Source of the DNA: Chrysomallon squamiferum
Taxonomy: Eukaryota > Mollusca > Gastropoda > Neomphalida > Peltospiridae
Direction of reading: 5' to 3'
DNA: 64,000 nt
Assembly (NCBI GenBank): GCA_012295275.1
Contig: CM022675.1
Coordinates: forward strand, 16,109,689-16,173,688
Shown here: piece by piece, positions 39,386-52,600 of the stretch
Numbering within the stretch: position 1 is the stretch's first letter
Layout: each line of letters begins with the position of its first letter
Made by a program: the position numbers and the translations under genes
Notes under the pieces: model-generated
What the model saw: only the letters and a program-made list of their open reading frames with translations
What the model was told of the DNA's origin: nothing
Database searches by the model: none

Positions 39386-39855
39386 GATTTTGTGTCTCAA
39401 TGTTTTGTGTCTCAATGTTCTGTGTCTCAGTGTTCTGTGTCTCAGTGTTCTGTGTCTCAATGTTCTGTGTCTCAATGTTCTGTGTCTCAATGTTCTGTGT
39501 CTCAGTGTTCTGTGTCTCAGTGTTCTGTGTCTCAATGTTCTGTGTCTCAATGTTCTGAATCTCAATGTTCTGTGTCTCAATGTTCTGTGTCTCAATGTTC
39601 TGTGTCTCAGTGTTCTGTGTCTCAGTGTTCAGTGTCTCAATGTTCAGTGTCTCAATGTTCAGTGTCTCAATGTTCTGTGTCTCAAGTGTTCTGTGTCTCA
39701 GTGTTCTGTGTCTCAATGTTCTGAATGAAGAAGTGTTCTGTGAACTAATCTTAAGTGATGTCTCAGTGTTCTGTTTTGTTCTGTGTCTCAATGTTTCTCA
39801 ATTTGAAAAAAAATGTTAAAACTTTAAATGTTCTGTGTCTCAATGTTTTTGGAAC
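39386..39855. repeat. 15-bp satellite, unit TGTTCTGTGTCTCAA/G
   Basis: About 25 consecutive, well-conserved 15-bp units at 39390-39720, followed by scattered units to about 39855. Units differ mainly at the last base (A or G) and by a few changes such as CTGAAT for CTGTGT. Because 15 is a multiple of three, it is open in most frames on both strands (repeating CVSMF, SVSQC or NIETQ). There is no start context, splice signal or flanking coding sequence to support a protein. Confidence 0.95.
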
Positions 39856-42215
39856 TAATCTTAATTTACTTTCACAATTTAAAAAAAAAGTTAAAACTTT
39901 AAATCGGTCACTAATGTTTTTACTAATCTAATTGATGTGAATTACATTTAATTTTGTGTTTGATGTAAATTACTATTATTATTATTTTATTACTTTTAAT
40001 ATTATGATGATGATGATGATGATGATTATTATTTTTGTTATTATTTTATTATAATTATTAATATTTTATTATACAAAAAGAAATTTGCTGCCATTACTCC
40101 AAGAGAAGACCTATTTTACACAAATTTTATCACATAGGAAAATATGACATCCTTTGATAAATTACATGTGAATAGGAAATTACCCAAATGGTGCACTAAA
40201 GATATTTAATCAAGTAGCTTAACACATTTTTTTAAATGATTAGCTCTATGGATAATGTCCAGTTGTGTATGACAGTACAATTATCTAACAAGAAGGCAAA
40301 TACTAACCAATATCTTAGCTATTTCTTTATACATATTAGTCCTGTAAAATGTGAAACAATGTCATTGTGGACCAGTCAGAATTTGGATTGACCTCTTTAT
40401 CTTCATCTACATGTCTTTTTGTTTTAATTTTTTTCATTATTAACAAAATCAGAAGGGGATCCAACTGAGGAATACATTTAAAAAAATAATAATAATAAAA
40501 TAAATAAAATAGTAACAGTAAATTAATAACTAAATAAAGGGGGAAAAAACAATAATAAAAATAATCTAAAAGATCTCAGGTTTAGGGTATTTTGGGCTAG
40601 TAAAGAATTTTAAGAATTTATTTTTGTAGTTATTTTTACATAAAATCTGAAAATTACTTTTGGATTTGTAAACAAGAAAAAGAGGTAAATATAGCTTTTC
40701 CCACCTAGTACACATCTTATAACACTTTATTGATTGTCTGATTGATTATTATTTTCTTTTTAAGAAGAAGGCAGTGTTGTGTTCTCAATCAGCTTGTTCC
40801 ATTAAAGACAAATATAAATCTTTAAAAAATTTAACCATGACATTTCTGATTTGGATTAAAATGTTGAAGCAGTGTGGAGTCATTTCTGGAGCCATTCCTG
40901 GATTACAGGCCCTGAAGCTTAAGCTTTCTTAGTTTCACTTTAGATCTGCCCAACATAATTTCTTTTCTTTGTTAGCTATATACCTTTACTTACCTTCCCT
41001 CTTTGCTTTATTCCTTAGTTTCAAAGCTGCTGAATTTACATTATATAATCTTTTTGGTCATTATTATAAATTAAGATGATTTTGAGAAATGGATGTCTCC
41101 AGAGTTCTTACATTTCTATTATTCAGTTTTTTGCTTTCATTTCTCATGTCACAGAGAAAAACAAACTGGTTGTGTGGAACGAATGGTGAAATCAGTTAAG
41201 ACATTTAAAGAGTGCAGAATGTGGAAATTCCAAACATCTCTCTTCTCTCATTTGTATGGTTCAAACAAACAGTTAGAATTGATTATTTCAAAAATTAATA
41301 TTTTGCTAAATGTAGAGAAATTATAAATGTTAATTATTGCAGTTTTGATATAAACACTAAAATGTGGTTGCCACAAATTTTTTCTTTTTACTGCTTCCTT
41401 ACATTATTTTGAATTCTAATGTCAGTGTGTGTGTGTGTGTGTCTGTTTACATGCACATTTTTTTTTTATCAAAATCATTAGTTACGATATCCATCCTAAT
41501 TGTAAATTTGGCTACTTTGAAGGTTTTAGCTACACTTTTATCAAGTTTTTGCTGAACTAGACTTTTGGATGACTGCTACAATCTAGTAACCTACTGAGTC
41601 AGAAAGCTTTTTTATGAAATTGTGTTTATATTTTTGCTTTGGCTGAAACAGTAGATTAAAGACTTGACAGAGCCAGTGTAGTTGTTTCCTAATCTGATGA
41701 GAAAAATGAAGCAGATAAACTGATTTAGTGATACTGTTTTTATCACACCTGCATGCAGCTTCACACAGTGTGTTGATTTGTGGTAGAGAATGGGTATTGA
41801 GTCTGTTTGCAAGTGGTTGAGGTTTGTGGATGTAGTGATGTTATCAATGTATAGGTCTGACTGATTTTAGTCTACTGAGGCATGTGACCATACAAGCCAA
41901 CCTCAGGAAATGTCTAGCAGAAACAAACAAGAAAAAACCAGGTCTTGGTTAAAGTATGTATTTGTCATTTCTATGGTTAAACAAATCTGTTTATTATTGC
42001 AGTTGTTTTATTTTCTTACATTTAACACAGTGAGAAAAACTTGATATGGTTTATAAAAATAAATAGTAAAATACTACTATAAACTCTACAAGTGACTAGA
42101 TGTCCTTGTGTTCCCAGATCTTTACCATTTTGTGTATTTGTCAGTTTTGTTTTCTGTCAAGTAATAAAAGTACCAATAAAAATACCAGTCAACTGATGCA
42201 GGGTTTTACATACAC

Positions 42216-42246
<31 letters not shown>

Positions 42247-43691
42247 TACACATACATATATATATATATATATATAGTGTATGTGTGTGCATACAACCAT
42301 GTTTCCAAACAACCTTTTTATTTGCTGGTTATAAATGTGTACGTAATTCGAGATATTCTCAAATCAATCTTTTTCTTCTCTTAAAATAATTATGACATAA
42401 TTATGCAATGTAACACTTTAGATTTTCTTTAACAAAATCTGCCATTTTAGAAATCTCTAACTTTTCTGTAAGTGCCTTTAGAGTGATGCTTAATTTAAGA
42501 TAAACTGAATCCTTTTTTTATATATATTTTTTTTTTTACTTATGAATGTTTAAGGGAAAACTGAAAATGTAACAGTGCTTTGGATTCTGTAATTAAAAAT
42601 AACTGCAGTTTTAAAAAAAAAAAAAACATTTATGAGAACACTGCAAGCTTAAAGCTTCAATTATTTTGCAGCAGCTAAAAAAACCCACTAATAAAATAAG
42701 AAAAGATATATATATATATATATTCCCAAGGTCACGACAACAAGAACAAAACAGCAAATAGCATTTTAATCATTAAAATGATGTAACTGATTGTCTATAG
42801 CTAAATACTCTGTTCTCTTACAAAGCTGTAGCCAACATTACAGACACACAGACACTTAACAAACACAAAGAGAAAATTCACAAATAAAATCATACTGCTA
42901 TACTTCAACAAATTAAAAATAAGTGTCAGATAAAGAATAAACTGCAATTTAAATATACCAAAAAAATAATTATTGTCTTTTGGTTGTTTTGGTAAAATTC
43001 ATTTTGTGCTATATTAATAGAATTAGAATTTAAAATATATATATATATATATATATTCTGGAATTATATCTAAATAAACAAAAAAGGTATTTGTGGCTGG
43101 TCCATGTTTTTTTTTTTGGTTGTACAAATATATTAAAGCAACATACCTATATATTAATGTGTGTGTGTGAGTGTGTATGGGTGGGTGTATGTGTGTGTGT
43201 GTGCGTGTGTCTGTGTTACAAGTGTCATAAAGCTAATTAATTCAGAGAGTAAATGGTTATTCAGTGTGAGATACAAACCTGAGCCTATGTGATGGTAAGT
43301 GCTAGTCATCTGGACTTTCTCATCACTATAATATTATCAACATAAAAGTCAAGAGCTTAGTTTTGGTGAATGACAATGGGTGTAAACAGATTTCACACTA
43401 CATGAACACAAAACGTTTTCCTTTAACTGATTAGAATATATTTGTGGTTCTTAACAGATTTTCCTGTGTTTTCTGAATTAACAAGTAATGTTAGAGCAAT
43501 TTGTTAGCATTTTAAAACATACATATCATTTACAAAAATAAATGATGTGAGATACTAGTGAACAAAAAACCCGTACAGCTATATGGTTTATCTGGTTTTC
43601 AAATTATGACATTAAAATCACAAAACTGTTAAAAGTCTGACTAAAAGCAGAACTGAATTTGGTGTGTCTACATTAACAAAGCTCAGTGTTG
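39856..43691. other. Intergenic and PDK 3' flank, no gene seen
   Basis: AT-rich with short simple repeats: (GAT)n at about 40003-40026, (CA)n(TA)n at about 42211-42275, and (TG)n at about 43160-43205. Open frames here (for example 41093-41326) have no recognisable family features. The 3' UTR of the minus-strand kinase gene should occupy part of the right-hand side. Confidence 0.45.
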
Positions 43692-46600
43692 TCAAGACTT
43701 CCTGTTCCTCAAAGCCTTTGCCATCCACGTGGTGTAGGATCGAGTCTGTGATCCCCCAGTGGGAGTCCAGGGGGAGCTCCAGTCGCACACTGGGATGTCA
43801 GAAGCGTAGACTTTGGAGGCGGTTGTGTTGTAAATGGGCAGAAGTTCATTTGCTTCGTTTGACAGGACCTGCAGAAGTAATTTTCAGTTTTAAAATATAT
43901 GTAATCTCAACAGAGATAAGTTTTATTTAACCAGCTAAAGATGTTTTTAAAAACTATTTCAGTTTTAATTGATTATGTGTTTGCAGCAAATAAGATGTGT
44001 AAAAAACACAGAATGAATACATAAATAAAATTATATATATCTAATAAAAGAGGATATTTACAATTATTATTAGATCAGAAAAGAAAAAAAATTAAAATGC
44101 ATTTGTGTTTTAAGAGATATGGTAAATCATGAATCAATGCAAAAATAATCTGAGAGTGGTCTCCCTTTAAGATTACACATTCCTACCAAACACTGACAAA
44201 ACATTATGATCATACAGGAATGGAATGATTTTTCTGAAATGCTTTGGGATCAGAAGTGTTTTGGATTTTGGAATATGAAGAGACAGCCTAAGAACAGGAT
44301 TTAAGTCTCAATACATATTCCCTTTACATACAGATTATACAAATTGAATGTGTGATTTTTAAAAATATATTTAATATTTTTAATAACTTTGTACATAAAA
44401 CTCTGTTTATCACTATTTTTGCTTTTTGATTTTGGAGCTTTTCTGATTTTAGAATTTTTGATAAGGGATCCTCAAACTATATTTTTCTATTCAACTACAT
44501 TTGTTATACATATGTTTATAACTGTTCCAAGATCAGTTTTACTTAGTTTAATAAAATAAAAGTATAGAGACCTGATATGATGCTGTTTTATAAACTGTCA
44601 GATTGGTTTTACCTTCAGATATATGATGGCATCTGTTCCATAGCCCTCAACAGACGTGAGAAGTAAGTCTCCCTGGAAGTAGCGAGCGTACAGTCTGGAC
44701 AGAGGCAAACCATAGCCATACCCAGCCTGTGTGAATAAAACTTACACATTACTGATAGCCATACCCAGCCTGTGAAAATACAACTTACACATTACTGATA
44801 GCCATACCCAGCCTGTGAAAATACAACTTACACATTACTGATAGCCATACCCAGCCTGTGAAAATACAACTTACACATTACTGATAGCCATACCCAGCCT
44901 GTGAAAATACAACTTACACATTACTGATAGCCATACCCAGCCTGTGTGAATAAAACTTACACATTACTGATAGCCATACCCAGCCTGTGTGAATAAAACT
45001 TACACATTACTGATAATCAGAACATAGCCATACCCAGCATGTGTGAAATACAACTTACACATTACTGATAGCCATACCCAGCCTGTGAAAATACAACTTA
45101 CACATTACTGATAATCAGAACATAGCCATACCCAGCCTGTGTGAAATACAACTTATACATTACTGATAGCCATACCCAGCCTGTGTGAATAAAACTTACA
45201 CATTAGTGATAGCCATACCCAGCATGTGTGAAATACAACTTACACATTAGTGATAGCCATACCCAGCATGTGAAAATAGAACTTACACATTACTGATAGC
45301 CATACCCAGCCTGTGAAAATACAACTTACACATTACTGATAGCCATACCCAGCCTGTGAAAATACAACTTACACATTACCGATAGCCATACCCAGCCTGT
45401 GAAAATACAACTTACACATTACCGATAGTCATACCCATCAGAACACATTACTGATAGCCATACCCAGCCTGTGAAAATAAAACTTACACATTACTGATAA
45501 TCAGAACATAGCCATACCCAGCCTGTGTGAAATACAACTTACACATTACTGATAGCCATACCCAGCCTGTGTGAAATACAACTTATACATTACTGATAAT
45601 CAGAACATAGCCATACCCAGCCTGTGTGAAATACAACTTACACATTACTGATAATCAGAACATAGCCATACCCAGCCTGTGTGAAATACAACTTACACAT
45701 TACTGATAATCAGAACATAGCCATACCCAGCCTGTGTGAAATACAACTTACACATTACTGATAGTCATACCCAGCCTGTGTGAAATACAACTTACACATT
45801 AGTGATAGCCATACCCAGCCTGTGTGAAATACAACTTACACATTACTGATAATCAGAACATAGCCATACCCAGCATGTGTGAAATACAACTTACACATTA
45901 CTGATAGTCATACCCAGCCTGTGAAAATACAACTTACACATTACTGATAGCCATACCCAGCCTGTGTGAAATACAACTTACACATTACTGATAATCAGAA
46001 CATAGCCATACCCAGCCTGTGTGAAATACAACTTACACATTAGTGATAGTCATACCCAGCATGTGTGAAATACAACTTACACATTACTGATAGCCATACC
46101 CAGCCTGTGTGAAATACAACTTACACATTACTGATAATCAGAACATAGCCATACCCAGCCTGTGTGAAATACAACTTACACATTACTGATAGCCATACCC
46201 AGCCTGTGTGAAATACAACTTACACATTACTGATAATCAGAACATAGCCATACCCAGCCTGTGTGAAATACAACTTACACATTACTGATAGCCATACCCA
46301 GCCTGTGTGAAATTTAATTTGATAATCAGGAGAAGTATATTCTAAAACAGTAATTTATTAATAGTTTATTAAGTTTATTTCTTAGGAAAGAATTCATTAA
46401 AATTCATTAAATATGCTAGTCATACAAAATACAATTCATGATTGAACAGGTTTAGGACACTTTGCAAAGTGGATGATCACAGGACAGTTTTAATAACTCA
46501 TTAAGATACACAATTATACACACAGTAATCAAGTTCTTCTAAATAAAACTGATGGATATTTAACGTAATTTATTATTACTGGCACAAAACAGAACCAAAA

Positions 46601-49600
46601 AACCCCAAAACAATAAACAGATAAATAAAATAGGTTTACAGAAAAATCTGGTAACTGAAACATATCAATAAATAAATTTATGTATATTTATGGCTTGATA
46701 GTGATTATCAGTTTGTTCTTTGACAAAACGTTGCATGTATTTAAAAAATCTCTTGTTTGTCTTACCAAAGGAGCAGAGCCTTCAGTGCGAGCTGGCAGTG
46801 GAGCAGTGGAGTACATGTAGTGAAACAGCAAGTCCAGTTTCAGCCTGGGGATCCCTCCTCCCTCGTCTGACAGCTGAAACCACACAAGTCAAACATTTTA
46901 CTACAGTTTACTAAACCATCTTTATTACAGGTACATAGAAAATATGACTGAGATGAACAGTGAAAAATTATTTTAAATTCTTTTTAATCTCTGGTTACCT
47001 TTAATAACTATTACAATGAAAAATATTGTTTAACGTCTGAGTATCTTTAATGAAGGTACAGTGATATGATTTTCATTTCCATTATATGTATAGTGTTTTA
47101 TGATGATCTCTGATTTAACAACTTCACTTCCACATCATACCTGGGTGTTGGCTTACTTCTACAGATGACATTTCTGCCATTAAATGATGATACCCAGTTC
47201 AGTTGTAAAGATGCTATTTCACAGTTAATTCTTCCTCATTTATAATACAGTGCACGACAATTTACAAAACCATTATAAATTCTGTAAAATTAAATTTTTT
47301 GTTTAGAATTGTAGATGTTTACAATCAGTTATATATAAAATGAAATTAATCTCCTACATGTATTAATGGTTGACAAGAGCTATACGTAACATTTTTTCTG
47401 ATCTCTGACTTACTAAGACAGAGAAACAAGTCTTACTTTGATAGTGAGGTCTTCTTTGCCTTTCACTATTAAAATTTTCAGTTGGGGCACCTCAACTTCC
47501 TGCGAGTGTTTCTCCACCACTGCTCTCATTGCGTTCTGAAAGAAACTTCTTTATTTCAAAATACAACCACAGTAAACAGTTTTCAACAATCTTTTGCCAG
47601 TCATGAAATTAAAGACTAAAGAGAAAGGAATCTGGCTGCAGTAAAAAGATGAATTACATCTATTCTGATTAACAAAGGATCTATTATATTTGTTTTACCA
47701 TAATCAGAAAGCACATACTTCAGACTTTTATAATCCACTATGGAGTAATGTTTGGAATGGGAAATAGCCTAACAGCTTCTCTGGGGAAGACTGAACCAGA
47801 GACCAATTACACCTGAGTTTGTTATATTACCAATGAATCATAACTCATCCCATAAATGAGTTAAAACATTTTCTTATTATGTTTTATTCTATCCAAAAAT
47901 GTAATGACAAAGAACTAAATAATGACTATGAACTGATGTTAGCAAAATAAAACATATAAACAGTATTTTTTTATCTGAAAACAAAGACAGAAAATACTAA
48001 ATTATATTTAACAAGTAATCCTGTACCATATATTAAAAAGAATTCTTCTTAAATTTATGTATTTCCCTGTCTAAGAAAAGCAAAGAATAAATTTCTATTA
48101 CAAACAGAAGTTAATCAAATATAAATTAGCAATATATATTTATATGAACAAAGATAATGAAAAATTAAATCACATTTAATAGAAATTGAGTGACTATGAT
48201 AGTTTATACAAGATAAAAATTAAGACAATCACACAAACAATCATACCTTAATGAGTTCAAAAAGCATGTGATACAGATGAGATGGGACGTACACCATTTG
48301 TATCACTGGATCACTGTCGTGATCTGAAAACACATAATTAACACAAACATGATTTTCTTAAATAAGTAATGATGCAAGTGATACACAAAACATAAAAACA
48401 GACACAGATCATTTTGAATCAATGTCTGATCAAGGATATAGATACAATTTATTCTGAATGAAATTTGGCCCCATTAAAACAATTTAATTAGTAACCAATA
48501 ATAAATTTTGGAATAACAAAGGAAAAAATATCATATTCATCAACAGATTGAACATAATTGTAATATAGGATTATATGGTATGACAGATTATTTAAGAATA
48601 AAGGGAATTAAAATAAATAAAATAATACTTCTGAATATAGCTTTACTATCTGTGTATTTACTGTTTTATACAAGTAAATCTATTATTTGTAAATTTATAG
48701 TTTTATACAAGTAAATCTATTATTTGTAAATTTACAGTTTTATACAAGTAAATCTATTATTTGGAAATTTACAGTTTTATACAAGTAAATCTATTATTTG
48801 GAAATTTACAGTTTTATACAAGTAAATCTATTATTTGGAAATTTACAGTTTTATACAAGTAAATCTATTATTTGTAAATTTACAGTTTTATAAAATAAAA
48901 TTATTTAAAAATTTACAGTTTTTACAAGTAAATCTATTATTTGTAAAACAGTTTTATACAAGTAAATCTATTATTTGTTAAATTCACAGTTTTATACATA
49001 TATATATATTATTTTTTTTTTACAGTTTTATTAAATCTATTATTTGTAAAAACAGTTTTATACAAGTAAAATCTATTAATAAATTTACAGTTTTATAAAA
49101 GTAAATCTATTGTTTTGTAAATTCACAGTTTTAATACCATTGACAAACTTTATGTCAAGTTCAGGTGACATCATATAATACTGGACACAGAGAAACTTGG
49201 CATTCTCATAGGCATCTGAAAAAAATGAAAAATAAAAACCTAAAATTTCAGAATGATGAAAACTTGTACGGGTGATTTGTTTCTTTCATATATATACATA
49301 TATTTTTCATATATATATATACATATATATATATATTTTTTTTTTTTTCAAAGTTGATTAAAGTGTATTTCAAAAACATTAAGGGGTTTAGAAATGATAA
49401 TAAACACTCCAAATACAAAGTGTAAAGTCCAATGTTTAGGCTCTTTCAGAATAAATCAACAAACTTCAACTGATAAATTTATTCAACTTTTATTTACAGC
49501 CAGTCATAAACTGATTACAATAAGTTTTATATCCACTCATAAATTTATAACTGGCTGTTACAGTGGAAAGAAATATTAATTTAAACAATGGCAACTTGAC

Positions 49601-52600
49601 CCTACAGACAAAAAACAAAAAAAATTAAACCTTATAATTTATAAAATATCATATTGTTTCTGATACAGTTTAACTCACAGAAGCTGTAAATCAAAGGTTA
49701 GTTTATTCAATTTAATTTCAGTTAATCTGTAGTCTAAATGAAATCTGAATCCTTGATCTTCATCATTATTAAAATTCCAAGTTTTAATTTGTTATTAATA
49801 TACCTGGAACAGATTCAGTTTTATTTGATATAAAAAGTATTTAATTTTAGTAAAATAGTTTTCTTATCACTGAATTTAGTTTGTGCTATATTTTGAAAAC
49901 ATGGTAAACCTTCGACTATGTGAATTTAGTTTGTGCTATATTTTGAAAACGTGGTTAAACCTTCAACTACGTGGAGAACGTTGCACTTGGGATCAATACA
50001 CCCAATATGGCGGGGGTGAGTCGACAGCTCCGAGCCAAACAGAAGTGCTGGAAAGACAAACAAATTACTGATTTACATTCATACAGGTGTATATCTGAGT
50101 GATATCAGCTGTATCCTGCAAAGGTAAAAGTGCTTTACCTCACTGCACAGGTTTACGAGCAGGACAAAGCTGACATCCTGTAATCCTAAATAATACAACA
50201 ATTAAATGTTTTATCTATCAACTCACTGCTAATGCAGTTTCATGCATGCTGATTTTGTTTTGCTATACATCAACAGAAAATATTTCTGAAATAACTACAG
50301 TTTATTTGTTATTTTCTTAAATGAAATGGTTTTGAAAATGTCTGAAACAGCAATTAAACACTAAATAAGTACGAGTTTAGAGTTAATATATATTTGAATT
50401 CTGTGAAAGAAAAAAAATCAATGATGTAATAGTTAACCTTTTCACCCCAACCTGGCCCAAGGTAAACATTGTTATCTGATGTCAAAAATTTGAACTCTGC
50501 TGGAAGCAGATGATACCAGGCATTATATAATACTGACTAAAATATGATAAGATACACTCAACATTCTGTTATAACTCAATTCATTGATACTTACAGATGA
50601 ACATAAAGTGAAAATGATGAAGGTTACACTAGCCATTAAACAAACTTGAAAAGATTAAACATTATTCAGATATTATATGTTTGTACTTATTAAAATGTTT
50701 GGAAAAGAACTACAGTACTAGCACTAATAATAAGAGATTAACTCACTGTGTTGGTTGATAAGCATCCGAATGCTGATACGACTCATGTAGAACCTGTCGA
50801 GGAAGTACTGGATCCGATTCTCTGTGTTGCTGTCAATACCATGTCTGTCCTTCATCTCAAGAATTCCCTGCAATACACAAAAACAAACACTGTGCACTAA
50901 AATTACACAAGAATTCAGCATCTACATACATTAATTTTACTGCATGTCCATGTTTCCAACATGAATATGCATTTATGTGTGTTTTTAAAAATAACATTTG
51001 AAATAAATAACATAAGAAAAGTCAGTGGTGGAGCAGTAACAAGTCACATTGACTGACAAGATGTTTTGTGATAAACACAACTCTTGTGCATATAAAACAA
51101 TATTACTGCAACTATCAATAATAAGAACATTTTAGTTTTAAGATGAGTTTACTGAAAACGTTTATAAAAAATATAAAATATAAAAATATGCTAATGTTAT
51201 ATGATACACTTACTGCTACAGTCTATGAAATATAAATACACATATGTATTAATGTTATCTAATGGCAATAAATAAGTCTATACATTATCTACACTATTCA
51301 AAAAAATATACAATATTTTTCTTTTATAAATCATAAATAAAAGTTTTATTTGATATCTGTAAACAAACTCCCCACGTTTCTGAATCAAATTCTAGACAGT
51401 GATAGACAGCTACACATGACAACAGACAATTAATCATTTCCAAAATGCTTTGATACAGTTACATTAGAGTGTACAGTGTTTGGCACAATGGTGGTTCGAG
51501 CCTTCCAGGCCTCTTTGTTACCTGTGCCATTGTCTCGACCACATTGCTATGTCGGTTCCGAATCTGTACGAGAGTTTCCGTGAAACTGAAAAGACACCTT
51601 ATAAAGTAACTTGCAAGAAAAAAAAACAGAAAGTTACTGGAAGTGGCACAGCTAGAGGTTTTCCAACGAGAAAATTTATCACTTTACAAATTATTACGAA
51701 AGCTCTGGCAGTTTGGAAAAAAAGCTACATCAATCTGAAAAAATAGTTTTAAAGAAGAAAAAAGCCTGGTATGTAGTTATTATTAAAAAACAAATAATTA
51801 GTGTTACAAGAAAAGTTTTATCTACTGACATAATTGATGAACACATTTTATTTACTTGTACAGCTTGATTTTCTGTCATCATTGTACAAATATCTGCGAT
51901 GATTTTCTTATGCAGCTGTTCACTTCCACAACTTTTACTTACTACTGCTGTTCAAATAACTACTACTAAATCTTCTTTATATTTTGTTCTTAACTCACTG
52001 AACAAGAAAACAATATTAATACACCATTTATGCATTCAGCTACCGTTCAATAAATATAGTAAAAAACATTATATTTCAATTAATTGTAAAATATCATTAC
52101 AGCTTAGACCTGATGTTTGAAATTAAAATGTAGTAGCTACTAGTAGGTTTCTCAACATTCTTAATGTGAAACTGATTCCAGCAAATAATGTTTAGAAAGA
52201 AGTTTTTTTTACATGTGTAGAGAGTACAGACTGTACTGCACACAGAAACAATTAAACTGTCAGTGTTATGTGTTATGTCAGGTGAAGAAGCAACCAATGA
52301 ATTTTTCCATTTACACAAAAACAAACAACTGTTTATCTATGTTTATCTTTTTAGGTAAATACAAGGGGTTTTGTTTTTTAATGTAACAACAAGAAATCAG
52401 TAGACATTACACAGAAATTTTACTGAAAAGTTATAAATATATATACCACACTCAGATACTGTAAACATTTACTGTTTCTTTTAAATTTTGTTCACCTGTG
52501 ATTGTGTAAAGGCTACTGATTGGAATTTTAGGATTAAAAATAAATGAAATAATAATAATAAATACATTACATCATCCTTATGTTTTCTGTAAATACTACT

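Noticed and set aside
39294..39819. Open frames of up to 165 codons with NIETQ or CVSMF repeats
   Set aside because: Produced by the 15-bp satellite being stop-free in most frames; flanks are non-coding.
41093..41326. Plus-strand open frame of 77 codons in intergenic sequence
   Set aside because: No domain, no splice or promoter context; length expected by chance in this composition over several kilobases.
44727..46312. CRISPR-like appearance of regularly spaced repeats
   Set aside because: Units are contiguous tandem copies with no unique spacers, in a eukaryotic intron.
51480..51746. Plus-strand open frame of 88 codons, and TGGCACAATGG next to GGTTCGAGCC resembling tRNA A and B boxes
   Set aside because: The frame is antisense to a real PDK exon (51585-51522). 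The two box-like motifs are only about 3 bases apart, too close for a Pol III promoter or a SINE head.
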